Assembly (NCBI GenBank): GCA_036924285.1
Contig: JAYKYS010000004.1
Location: 27,746,001 to 27,810,000, forward strand
DNA length: 64,000 nt
DNA from: Asterella californica
Taxonomy: Eukaryota; Streptophyta; Marchantiopsida; Marchantiales; Aytoniaceae
Direction: 5' to 3'
This document shows positions 29,280 through 38,838 of this stretch, piece by piece. Numbering within the stretch: the stretch's first letter is position 1; every line of letters begins with the position of its first letter. The translations under genes and the position numbers were made by a program. Below the pieces are notes generated by a model, which was not told the DNA's origin, ran no database searches, and saw nothing but the letters and a program-made list of their open reading frames with translations.

Positions 29280-30767
29280 ATGGATCGGAAGAGCGGAAGC
29301 GCTGCTGGTGCTACCTCTACGGTTGCTGCATCTACGTTTGCTGCAGCACCTGCTGTTGCACCTGCGACTGCTACGACATCTGCATCTGGTCTCGATACAG
29401 CTGAGATCTTGAAGACGCTTGCGGCCCTGGTCCAACAACATCCGATCGTTGGAGGGGGTGAGTTGAGATCTACCAAAGCTTTGCAAGTGATAGTGAATAG
29501 ATGTGGCAGATTTGATGGTAGAGATATTTCTAGGTATCTGCGTGAATACAGAGGAGAGATGGAGCTGGTTAGAGTTACGGATATAGAGATGATAACCAGT
29601 TTTGAGTTAGCTGTAACCCCTGAGTTGCGGGACCAAGTTAGGGATGTACAGAGAAGAAATCTAGGTGTGTGGATGAGTTTTGAGCGATCTCTTCGAGAGG
29701 AGTTTCTTGAAGAAGATTCAGAGAGAGTCACTAGAAGAACGTTTCTAGACTGGGTTGAGCAGCAACCTGGTCGTATGATGAGTCTGAATGAGATGTTGAG
29801 AGAGTTTGATCGGAGGTACCGACAACTCTCAACTCTAGAGCGCATAACTCTAGATGCTAGGAGAACTGAACTTTTTCTGCAAGCTACCGATGATGCTACG
29901 GCAGATCGGTTATGCTTTATGTTGGCCGACCGATCAGCTGAAGGAGGAGTTACTACTGATTGGGGGAGAGTTGAGGATGCTGTGGCTGTACTAACGAGGC
30001 AGAGGAGGGGAAGAGTGGCTGTGGGAGGACGTCCGCTTGCAGAAATAACTGCTCAACCTCGCACTGCTCCTCAAGTACAGCAACCTCCGGCTCCTGCTCC
30101 CAGACCTGCTGTCCCGGCTGCAGTACCTTTGATGCCAGTTGTGCCAGTTCCTGCACAAAGGGCACCGATTGAGAGACCTGCAGAGAACCATGGACAGCAG
30201 AACCAGATCGAAGATCTGATTAGGCAGATGAGAGAACTGAAGGTGGAGTTAGCTGGTCTGCAGAGAGAGCAGCCACCGGCGCCTGCTGCTGCACGTCCAG
30301 GAGGTGCTCCTGTTCGTAGATGTATCTGGTGTGACAGTCAAGATCATTTCCGAGGAGACTGTCAAGAGCTCACGGCTGCTCTACGAGATGGTGTGGTTCG
30401 CTACCAGAACGGTAGGCTGCACCTTTCTTCTACTGGAGAGCCGCTAAGCACGCAGTTTGGACGAGGAGGCATGAGGAGTCTACCTCAGATTACAACTGCT
30501 GCAACTGTACATGCATTGATGGCACCACCGGTAAATCCTGATGTATATGCCGGTCACATTGAAGTTTCTTCTAGTCCTACGTTGCTAGATAGGACTACTG
30601 AGAAGAAACCTGTTCAAGTTCCTTCTGAAGTACTGAAGAGAGGAGCAGAAACTATACGTAGAGTCACAGGATGGGGAGATCCTGTTGATGCTGCGTCTAT
30701 CAAAGCATTCTTGGACGTGGATAGACACGTTCACTGGCAGGATGCTTCTGTGGAGGAGAAGAGGCGG
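29280..30767 (+). pseudogene. gag: Element E Gag, truncated
   Basis: About 496 codons homologous to B1 and B2 Gag: Ala/Thr-rich start, a capsid-like region beginning near the T-K-A-L-Q motif shared by all three, a Pro/Ala-rich linker, and a CCHC knuckle of the R-C-I-W-C-D-S type (nt ~30320-30362). Homology stops at the E-E-K-R-R motif (30760-30767), where the foldback element begins. The apparent ORF then runs through foldback sequence to 30908. The rest of gag, protease and all of pol are missing, so E is dead. Confidence 0.82.
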
Positions 30768-31398
30768 TGTCACGTCAGTTTGGGCACCTCGGCTAGGTTG
30801 ACCGAGTGCGAAGTGGCGCATCCCGGTAAGGCCGTTAGTGCCGTTAGGGCGAGTTGGGAGGAGAGTCCACTAGGGGTAAACTTCGCAGGTAGGGCTTGGA
30901 GGCCTTAGTTCTTTGAGTTGAGCCTTGAAGCTCCAGGCTATGGTGGATAGTCTAGTTGAGTGTAACCCGGATTCTCTTCGCGTTTAGAGTGGGTTTGGCT
31001 TGACCGTTTGTGAGTAATCCTTGTTGTGGTGTTGGAGATGATAATCTCTGTATTCAGATTACTCAAAGAACTAAGGCATCTGAATCTGAGTAAAGTTCTT
31101 TGAGTAATCTGAATACAGAGATTACCATCTCCAACACCACAACAAGGATTACTCACAAACGGTCAAGCCAAACCCACTCTAAACGCGAAGAGAATCCAGG
31201 TTACACTCAACTAGACTATCCACCATAGCCTGGAGCTTCAAGGCTCAACTCAAAGAACTAAGGCCTCCAAGCCCTACCTGCGAAGTTTACCCCTAGTGGA
31301 CTCTCCTCTCAACTCGCCCTAACGGCACTAACGGCCTTACCGAGATGCGCCACTTCGCACTCGGTCAACCTAGCCGAGGTGCCCAAACTGACGTGACA
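30768..31398. mobile_element. 631-bp foldback/MITE-like palindrome
   Basis: The left arm (30768 to ~31066) begins TGTCACGTCAGTTTGGGC and the right arm (~31096 to 31398) is its near-perfect reverse complement ending in GTGACA. A ~30-nt loop separates them. No coding capacity of its own, and no clear target duplication (GCGG left, GCTG right). It interrupts E gag and abuts the F LTR two bases later. It is either a non-autonomous terminal-inverted-repeat element or a foldback product. Confidence 0.75.
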
Positions 31399-31400
31399 GC

Positions 31401-31615
31401 TGTCGTGCGCATACACATCGCTACACAACATACATCGCTGTCAGAGAAACACCACACATACACATAACACATGGACGATGTCATACACATACACAAGTGT
31501 ACCACAATCGCCCCCCTAACTGGCGGTTAGGTCCCTCTAACTCCAGATAGCTCCATATCCCAACTACGTGATACACACCTTCATGGGTGCAAGGATCAGG
31601 AGGCCGGGTGCTACA
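31401..31615 (-). repeat. Probable element F 3' LTR (215 bp, may be truncated)
   Basis: The minus strand begins TGTAGCACCC directly after a purine tract (core AATGGGGCGA, 31616-31625) downstream of F pol, and ends CACGACA at 31401. It does not align well with the presumed 5' LTR at the other end (TGTAGGCAGT...TTACGACA). Either the two LTRs have diverged or one is misassigned. Confidence 0.4.
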
Positions 31616-31679
31616 TCGCCCCATTGTTAGTCGCCTGTCTGCAATCCATACCACGCAAAGATCTAATTGACTATCTCCG

Positions 31680-34600
31680 CTATATACATCGAGGACAAAC
31701 CCACCGTCCAGTAGGAACTACACTGAGAGGTGGAGTCAAACATGACATGTGCCAACCTCTCGAACAACCATCACACACCAACATACGGGCTGCTCCGCTA
31801 GCAGACCCACACAACATACACCTCAAGCCCGCGCGTACAACTGCTAAGCTTGGATCGACGGTACCATCAATGTTGGGAAGATGACATGGCGCGCAATTAC
31901 GCACATGGTCCTTCCACACAACACCATCACGGCCCTCTAACATGAGTACTCCAGAAGGTAACACCTCACGCACTCGTAAAATAGTGCGCCCTGCGGTCAC
32001 GTCCAACATCGTCGGTGCAGTCTGCTGTAGATAGATATAATCGCCAAGATGAAACCTGCGAATCGACGGCCGATAACCTCCTCCTCGGATAGTCGCATAC
32101 CGCAACGTGTCTCTATGCTGGGCAATCGCTAGGTTCTCAAAAGCCATAGGCATAACTCTCCGAAATGTCTCTGCTCGTTGAGAACATGCTCTCACCCACA
32201 TATCCGGATCATCAAGGTCCAGCACCTCAACAGAATCACGACGAATGGCCGAAGGTAGATCTGGATCTCGGCCATACAATAAGAAATACGGTGAGAAGGA
32301 AGCCAAAGATGCTTGTCGGCTAAAACGGTAGCCCATAGCCAACCATGGTAACTGCACATCCCAGTCTCCCAAGTGGCCCTTCTGCAAGCCATACTTGCGC
32401 AATCCTCTCTTCACCGTCTGAACTATCCTCTCCGCCAAACCATCCGCCTCAGGATGATCTCGAGATGTAGTTCGATGATCAATCAGCGCCTGATCACACA
32501 AGGCCTGAAACTCACCAAGGAACTCTATACCTTGGTCTGTCAGCACTTCAGCTGGTGCTCCGAAACGACTCAGCACTCGATCTAAGAACGCGTACGCCGT
32601 CCCTTCACTCGCCTTGTCTGGTAATGCCACCAACTCAATCCACTTGGAGAAGTGCTCCACCATCACCAACACATACCGGTGGTGACGTACGGTCAACGGT
32701 AAGGGTCCCGTAAAATCCAAACTCCAACGGTAACCCAACCCCATAATCGGTAAGGGGTGTAACTGTGGAGTAGGAGCATTAAACGATGCTCGTACTCGAT
32801 CACAAACCACACATCGTGCGACAAACTGTTGCACATCGATGTGCATACCACGCCACCAATATTGTCCTTGGAGTAAGCTATGCGTACGCTTCACTCCAAA
32901 ATGTCCCAACTCCTCATGGGCATGTCGTACTAACTGTGCCCTCTGGGATGGATGTGACACTATCCGTACCCTCCCATCACCCCATACTCGAAGTACATGT
33001 CGTCCTTCTCGTCGAAATCTCTTCGCTCGTTGAAGGACACGATCTCGCTCCTTGGCACTTACTGTGCCTACTACCACACCAGTACGTAGATACTCCATCA
33101 CGGTCACATCATCATGGATATCTCGCTGGTCTGAAACACCATCTCCACCTTCAGGATCTGGAGACTCATCATCTACTCTCTGACCAGAGAAAGATACGAC
33201 TTGGCCCTCCATACTAGAGTTCATGGCCAACACACAAAGAAAGGCAGATGCATGCCACCCTGGCACTATCTCCTCATCAACCTCGTCATGCCATCGAGCC
33301 CCAGTCTGATCCTGCTGACTCGTGCACGGGTTGCGACTCAACCCATCGGCATCTAGGTTTGCAACTCCAGGTCTATGTACTACCTGGAAGTCATACTCCT
33401 GTAAGATCAGAGCCCATCGTGCAAGCTTCCCTGTAAGCTTGTCGGACTCCATCAACCACTTGAGCGGCTGGTGATCAGTGATGAGAGTAAAGGGGTTCCC
33501 AAACAGATAACATCGAAAGTGTGCAACAGCCCACACTGCCGCCAAACACTCTCCCTCATACGAACTATACCTCGCCTCCGCTGAATTGTTGGAGCGACTG
33601 GCATACGCCACCACGAACTCCTTTTTCTCATCATCATGCTGAGTCAGCACTGCTCCAAGTCCCAACATACTCCAATCGGTGTGCAGTTGGAAAGGACGCC
33701 CTCTAACGGGTCTCCTCAAGATGGGAGCAGATGTCAACCTATCCTTGAGCTCTACAAAAGCTCGCTCCTGCTCATCTCCCCACTGCCACTCCTGGTCCAC
33801 CTTCATCAGCTTGGTCAACGGCTTCGCAATTGCACTAAACCCTTTCACGTATCGACGATAGAAGTTCGCCAAACCAACAAATGCTCGAACTCGACTCACA
33901 TCTGTGGGGCGTGGAATACGTGCAATAGCCTCAACCTTCGTCTGTTGAACACCCAATCCACCTGGATAGATGGTGTGGCCCAGATACTCTACCAACTCCT
34001 GGAAGAACTTACACTTCCCAGGGTGTAACTTCAACCCATGAGCTCTCAACCGCTCAAACACATCCCGTAAGTATCTCTCGTGCTCCTCCACTGTAGCACT
34101 ATAGACTAAGATGTCGTCAATATAACATCTGACAAAATCCAATCCTGCTAGGATTCTGTCCATCACCCTTTGGAACTCAGCAGGGGCGTTCTTCAACCCA
34201 AATGGTAAGAACCGCCACTGATACAAACAATCCTTGCCGTGAGAGTCAATTCCCCAGAATGCTGTCTTGGACTTATCTTCTTCTCTCACTGGCAACTGAT
34301 GATACCCTGCTCGAAGATCCAAAGTACTGAAGACCTTCACATGCCCCACTGCATCAAAGATCTCCTCAGGTGTCGGCATGGCATACTTATCGGACTTCGT
34401 CTGCCGATTGATAGGACGATAGTCCCCACACATCCGTCTATCTGTGTAGTTGCCATACATATCTTTCTTGGCTGGCATAACTGTGACAGATGCATACTCT
34501 CCATGCGACATCTCCACCAACCCAGCCTCCAACAAGTCTTGAGTCCGACTCTGGATCAAGGCTCTCTCCATGTCACTGTACCTGTAAGGACGTCGAAAGA

Positions 34601-34805
34601 TTGACGTGTCATTAGCCAAGTCGATCCGTATACCAGGTCCCTTCAAGGTACCCAAATCCTTCATACTGAAGGCAAAACAATTCCTGTAGCTCTTCAGGAA
34701 TCTTTGGACTCTTCGTCTCTCCTCTCCTATAAGCTTGGGTCCGATCTCCGGCTCCCAAGTATCCTCTGTCACCATGCTAGAGGTAGAAGACGAAGTCGTT
34801 GACTG
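31680..34805 (-). CDS. pol: Element F Pol: RT - RNase H - integrase - PHD finger
   Basis: Intact; first ATG at 34775 (1031 aa), with ten more codons open back to the UAG at 34806-34808. RT has Y-I-D-D (D220, D221); RNase H has H-T-D-W-S, Y-E-G-E and I-T-D-H blocks; integrase has HHCC and catalytic D687, D747 and E782. The last 45 residues form a C4HC3 PHD finger: C986, C989, C1001, C1004, H1009, C1012, C1027, C1030, with the conserved Trp two residues before C1027. PHD fingers commonly read histone H3 tails. Its position matches that of chromodomains in chromoviruses, so an integration-targeting role is inferred. Expression probably depends on readthrough of the UAG upstream, because the same frame continues from the protease-methyltransferase ORF. 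Confidence 0.93.
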   Translation of the reverse strand, partial: QSTTSSSTSSMVTEDTWEPEIGPKLIGEERRRVQRFLKSYRNCFAFSMKDLGTLKGPGIRIDLANDTSIFRRPYRYSDMERALIQSRTQDLLEAGLVEMSHGEYASVTVMPAKKDMYGNYTDRRMCGDYRPINRQTKSDKYAMPTPEEIFDAVGHVKVFSTLDLRAGYHQLPVREEDKSKTAFWGIDSHGKDCLYQWRFLPFGLKNAPAEFQRVMDRILAGLDFVRCYIDDILVYSATVEEHERYLRDVFERLRAHGLKLHPGKCKFFQELVEYLGHTIYPGGLGVQQTKVEAIARIPRPTDVSRVRAFVGLANFYRRYVKGFSAIAKPLTKLMKVDQEWQWGDEQERAFVELKDRLTSAPILRRPVRGRPFQLHTDWSMLGLGAVLTQHDDEKKEFVVAYASRSNNSAEARYSSYEGECLAAVWAVAHFRCYLFGNPFTLITDHQPLKWLMESDKLTGKLARWALILQEYDFQVVHRPGVANLDADGLSRNPCTSQQDQTGARWHDEVDEEIVPGWHASAFLCVLAMNSSMEGQVVSFSGQRVDDESPDPEGGDGVSDQRDIHDDVTVMEYLRTGVVVGTVSAKERDRVLQRAKRFRREGRHVLRVWGDGRVRIVSHPSQRAQLVRHAHEELGHFGVKRTHSLLQGQYWWRGMHIDVQQFVARCVVCDRVRASFNAPTPQLHPLPIMGLGYRWSLDFTGPLPLTVRHHRYVLVMVEHFSKWIELVALPDKASEGTAYAFLDRVLSRFGAPAEVLTDQGIEFLGEFQALCDQALIDHRTTSRDHPEADGLAERIVQTVKRGLRKYGLQKGHLGDWDVQLPWLAMGYRFSRQASLASFSPYFLLYGRDPDLPSAIRRDSVEVLDLDDPDMWVRACSQRAETFRRVMPMAFENLAIAQHRDTLRYATIRGGGYRPSIRRFHLGDYIYLQQTAPTMLDVTAGRTILRVREVLPSGVLMLEGRDGVVWKDHVRNCAPCHLPNIDGTVDPSLAVVRAGLRCMLCGSASGAARMLVCDGCSRGWHMSCLTPPLSVVPTGRWVCPRCI

Positions 34806-34808
34806 CTA
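34800..34808 (-). promoter_or_regulatory. Candidate stop-codon readthrough signal UAG-CAG-UCA
   Basis: The protease-MTase ORF and the RT ORF are in one frame, separated only by UAG at 34808-34806. The next six bases, CAGTCA, fit CAR-YYA, the context that drives efficient readthrough in tobamoviruses. Readthrough would give a protease-MTase-Pol fusion. Caveat: a CAG-to-TAG mutation has hit this copy elsewhere (38224-38226), and the F' copy ends before this site. Confidence 0.55.
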
Positions 34809-37328
34809 TCTTGCAGCCTCTGGAGCAGTTTCCTTCTGCTCACCACCAACAACCTCCACCGCTACTGTGTGTAAAACTTCTGCAGTTCTAGCTGCAAACT
34901 CCACACTCTCTCCTATGACATCCCATGATGTCCAAGGATGACGAACTCCACGTGCCTCGCCCCCAGCCTTTGCCTCCACCGACCCGGTAGGCAAAGAGCT
35001 CAAGAGTGCTCGAGCAGTAACACCCGTCGATCGCATCCGACGCTGCTCAGCCAATCCAAGGCTAACAATCCATGTCAAGCAATTCAAGTCCATTGCTTGA
35101 CCCAATACTTGACGACGTGAAGCCTCCGACACCGAAGCTACTGCCGTCGTACCCGTAGTGAAACCCATCGCTCGCTCTCTCTCATCGACATTGGGCTCCA
35201 CCAACTGCCGTAATTGAGCATCCCACACAAGCCCAGGTCCTCCATCTCTGTAAGCATGTGACGCTGGAAAGCTTACCAATGTGGGTAATGCTACCATGGG
35301 CCGTCCCACTAGGTTCACCACTGCCATGGGTGACCTATCGACGACTCTCACTACTTGAGATCGTCGTCCTGCATCCAAGATGCTATCAACCGTGAGGTGC
35401 GCTGGTCGTCTCACTCCATCGTGTGCGCGCTTAAGCACCTCTCTCGGTAACAAGTTCGTCCACCACAACCGTGGACGATGTGCACGAGATCCCACTCTCG
35501 CTGCATCCAACAACACTGCTGGTCCAACCCAAGACCGCACTTGGTGCACACTCGCCATCATCTGTGTACGAGCATCACCCAACAAAGGAACATTCTCCAA
35601 GATGTATGCTGGAGAATCCACCTGATGCATCTGGAGATGTCGTAGGATCCGTAACATCTCCCAGAACATCCTAGATCGCGGGTCATGTAAACCCTGACCT
35701 CTCTCTGCACGCGTGTGACCTTGACATGGCCATCCGGCTATCACCAAGTGAATGGTGCCCACAAACGTAAGATCCTGCGTCCCCAGCAACGAAATATCCG
35801 ACGGTAATGCTTGCTGGTATCCTCTAACAGCTGATATGGGCAACAACTCAGGATATCTTTGCACCAAACGTGCCACATGTCGCAATGAGATGCGTCTCGC
35901 AATCTCATCTCTCTCCACATACAAGTATCGCTGTACTTGTATACCTGCCTGCAATACCGCAGCCAAACCTGTGCTGATCCCTCCAAACAGCTCCAGCACA
36001 CATACACCTTCCTCTGGATACTGCCACACAATGGGAGTCGTATCCAACGGTGATAAGGTCACAGGGCCAGTGGCAGGAACAACCCTTTGTTCCTCTACTG
36101 GTGGTACAAAAGCTTCACTCCAAGCCTGCTGCACCAACTGATCAGCATACTGCTGCAACCCTCCACTCGAACTCCAGAGTGGAACATCCAAGGCAGATGG
36201 TACTAACGTAGACATGCTAGGCATGTCCTCCACCTCCTCATAGATCGGAGTATCCTCCGCATGGGCATTACCCTCCAACAACTCATCCGGCCAAGTGATG
36301 ATCGAACTGAACCCTGCAACGGATGCCATCGTTCCTGGTGTAGGCTCCGTCGTCCCAACTCTAGCACTGAACCGCACTGGTAAGCGGCTCACTCGTCCCT
36401 CACCGGACTGCCAACCTGGTCTGTAAGATGCTGTCTCTGCCCAATAGTCAATCACGAACCCCATAGGGTACAACACAGCACCTCCCACCAATACATCATA
36501 AGACTCTGCGGCTGTAACAATGGCCTTGGCCTTCACCATAGAGCCATCCGTGGGGTGATCTGGCCGAACTCTCACCGTCAACATCTCCCGTGTCATGTGT
36601 AGAGCCGTACCTCCTGATCCCCCTAGAGATGTCTGCAACTGGAATGGACATCTCTCTATCTCGGACTTCTTCAGACCCAAACCAATACACGCCGCCTTTC
36701 CCAACATCAACGGTTGGGCTCCAGAGTCTAACAAGACCTTCTGGGGTCGATACACTTTCCCTGAAGGTGCCACCAAACAGAAGATACCACTTCTGTTGTC
36801 CAACAACACCACACCTGGTGCCAAACTAGCACGGTCAATCGCCGGCCTAGCTGGTAACTCATCTAACCTAGCAGCCGCCGCTTGCCAAGTACCACTGGTA
36901 GCTGTCCTGATCCTCGACTCCATGGACACGTCTACCGTCTCTTGCTGAACTACTTCAGCACTAGAGGTAACTACATCCTCGCTCTCACTGAGCGTGGCCG
37001 CCAACTGGAACACTGGAGCCAAGTTGACTCCCAATGCTCTCATATCCGTGGCTGAGAATAGTGGGGCTCGCAAAACTGCTGTAGCCGCCCCCAACATCGG
37101 GTTCGACGTCGCATCCACAAACGTCGAAGGTGGGCTCACATCACACCCACTCCTGGATGTCGATGCCTCCAACTCTACTGCACCATCGGTAGGTCGTTTA
37201 GGAACCATAGATGTGGTCCTCAACGCCTCCGATAACGTGAACGACTGGGGAAGCTTGTCTACCAGCCTCCCCGCGTTGTGGATCCAACTCCACTGACGCA
37301 CCTCGTGGCTCAGAGGCACGTACTGCAC
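34806..37328 (-). CDS. Element F protease - cytosine-5 DNA methyltransferase polyprotein
   Basis: 840 codons from a GTG at 37328; the more likely start is ATG at ~37208 or a frameshift from gag. Residues ~180-320: retropepsin-like protease with L-L-D201-S-G-A. Residues ~440-770: C5-cytosine methyltransferase with motif I (L-E-L-F448-G-G, SAM binding), motif II acidic (V-E-R-D), motif IV G-W-P-C535-Q-G with the catalytic Cys, motif VI E578-N-V, motif VIII (D-A-A-R-V-...-H-R-P-R-L-W-W-T-N-L) and C-terminal motifs IX/X (E-R-x-M-G-F...L-G-Q-A). Motif VIII and the short target-recognition region resemble the DNMT3/DRM class more than DNMT1, while P-C-Q-G is like DNMT1/CMT and bacterial enzymes. 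All catalytic residues are present. The role is inferred: methylating element or host DNA. A charged tail leads to the UAG. Confidence 0.92.
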   Translation of the reverse strand: MQYVPLSHEVRQWSWIHNAGRLVDKLPQSFTLSEALRTTSMVPKRPTDGAVELEASTSRSGCDVSPPSTFVDATSNPMLGAATAVLRAPLFSATDMRALGVNLAPVFQLAATLSESEDVVTSSAEVVQQETVDVSMESRIRTATSGTWQAAAARLDELPARPAIDRASLAPGVVLLDNRSGIFCLVAPSGKVYRPQKVLLDSGAQPLMLGKAACIGLGLKKSEIERCPFQLQTSLGGSGGTALHMTREMLTVRVRPDHPTDGSMVKAKAIVTAAESYDVLVGGAVLYPMGFVIDYWAETASYRPGWQSGEGRVSRLPVRFSARVGTTEPTPGTMASVAGFSSIITWPDELLEGNAHAEDTPIYEEVEDMPSMSTLVPSALDVPLWSSSGGLQQYADQLVQQAWSEAFVPPVEEQRVVPATGPVTLSPLDTTPIVWQYPEEGVCVLELFGGISTGLAAVLQAGIQVQRYLYVERDEIARRISLRHVARLVQRYPELLPISAVRGYQQALPSDISLLGTQDLTFVGTIHLVIAGWPCQGHTRAERGQGLHDPRSRMFWEMLRILRHLQMHQVDSPAYILENVPLLGDARTQMMASVHQVRSWVGPAVLLDAARVGSRAHRPRLWWTNLLPREVLKRAHDGVRRPAHLTVDSILDAGRRSQVVRVVDRSPMAVVNLVGRPMVALPTLVSFPASHAYRDGGPGLVWDAQLRQLVEPNVDERERAMGFTTGTTAVASVSEASRRQVLGQAMDLNCLTWIVSLGLAEQRRMRSTGVTARALLSSLPTGSVEAKAGGEARGVRHPWTSWDVIGESVEFAARTAEVLHTVAVEVVGGEQKETAPEAAR

Positions 37329-38838
37329 CTCTAGTCACTGCTGCAGATGCCTCAATCTGCGCCACACCAGCCATGAAGTCGAAGTCACCTCCTTCTCCTC
37401 CATAAGACGTGGAAGCCTCTGTTCCACCCGATCTCCGCTGAGCCATAGCCATACTAGCTATCCTCTGCTCCAACTGCTCAATCCGAGCAGCCATACCTGC
37501 TTCTGATGTCGTAGCAGGCGGTGGACCGATCGGTCCTCTCCCAGGTGCTGGACCTCTACCTCCAGCTCGACCACCACGGCCTCCCTGAGCTCCTCCGCCT
37601 CGTCCACGATCAGCCTTCCCTTGCCGCAACTCGGGATGGAGATCAAAACAACGGTCACTACTGTGATCAGGTCGTCCGCAATGCTCACATTGCCTAGGTA
37701 CTGCTGGAGACGTCCCTGATGTCCCTGACGTCTCATAACCTCTCCTCTGTGGACAGTCCCTCTGCTGATGAGGACCATCACACGTCCAGCAAGGACCCGC
37801 TTGCTGCTGACTAGAGAAGGACGGCATGGGCTTCTGCCCACCAGATCCTCCTACACCTCCCTGCGATCGTGACTGCTCTGCACGATCCTTACCACCACCA
37901 CCACCACGCTGTTGCATAGCCTGTGATCCTCGAGAAGAGGTGGTCGCTCCATGTGGTGTCTCCTTGCTGAACCCAGCAACCACCACCCTCTCCTCCACCA
38001 TGTTGAGCTCAATCCGCTCAGCCAGACTAAAGACAACCGCCAACGTCGGAGCGGTATCTCTAAGAAGAGTAGCATCTCTAACTCTCCTACGCAGCTCCCG
38101 GTCTAGTATCCCATACCAGAACTGGACTGCCTGTGCTTCCGTCACCCCTTGGGTAACGCTGATCAACCGCCTCATGCGAGTAAATGCCTCGCGTAGGCTC
38201 TCTCCATTCTTCCGCTGGAACTCCTACAGACTCCTCAACTTGTCGGTCCGCACACCCTGATAGTTCTTCCTCAAACATTGGAAGAACTGAACCACATGGT
38301 TAAACCCTGGTGGTATCCCGCTCATACTACCACCTGCTCCACTACCTGTGGACGCACCGCTGGTAGTAGGTACTCCGCCACCTGCGGCTGTACCACTGCT
38401 ACTGGCACCCGAACTCGTAGGTGCTACGCCTCCCGAAACTGCGCCAGTAGTGATAGAAACGTAGTTGGGAGACCAATGTTGTCTCCACAACTCGATCTCA
38501 ACACTGTAATCTCGCCTGAACTCATGATAATCGTCCATCGGCGGTCCCTCCAAGTGCTGGAACAAACCCTTCCACGCCATGAAGGGTGTAAACAGCTGTG
38601 GGTTCCGCATCTGCTGCAGATCGCACCAACTGTCGAACTCCTGGATGAAGTCATCCAGCTTAATGGTACCAACTGTACCCGAGTAACGTCGAGGCCCCTT
38701 CGTGGCCCCATAGATCTCGTCCATGTCCCACAACAACGGTGTGGTGACACTAGACTCACCACCAGAAAACGCGCTGTCTGCGTCTGACTCGTCCTCTGGA
38801 ACAACTGACGGCAATGGTGTAGGTAGTCGATACCTCAC
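37198..38838 (-). pseudogene. gag: Element F Gag with one nonsense mutation
   Basis: One frame from ATG 38838 to TAA 37198-37200, interrupted only by TAG at 38224-38226. The mirror copy F' has CAG there, so this is a proven C-to-T nonsense change. Features: acidic N-terminus; a helical capsid-like region with W-K-G-L-F and W-Y-G-I-L blocks on either side of a Ser/Gly/Ala-rich insert; two CCHC-type knuckles (C-W-T-C and C-E-H-C, nt ~37805-37670); an Arg-Gly-rich RNA-binding-like box; and a short C-terminal coiled coil. It overlaps the protease-MTase frame by about 130 nt (+1 relative). The sequence ATGGTTCCTAA holds both the downstream ATG and the gag stop. Confidence 0.85.

Noticed and set aside
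35079..37328. Methyltransferase as part of a restriction-modification system or bacterial contamination
   Set aside because: It is in frame with a retroviral-type protease between gag and RT, present in two element copies with element-specific flanks; no restriction gene is nearby.
37198..38838. Two separate genes for F gag
   Set aside because: The break is a single TAG in one frame, and F' reads through with CAG.
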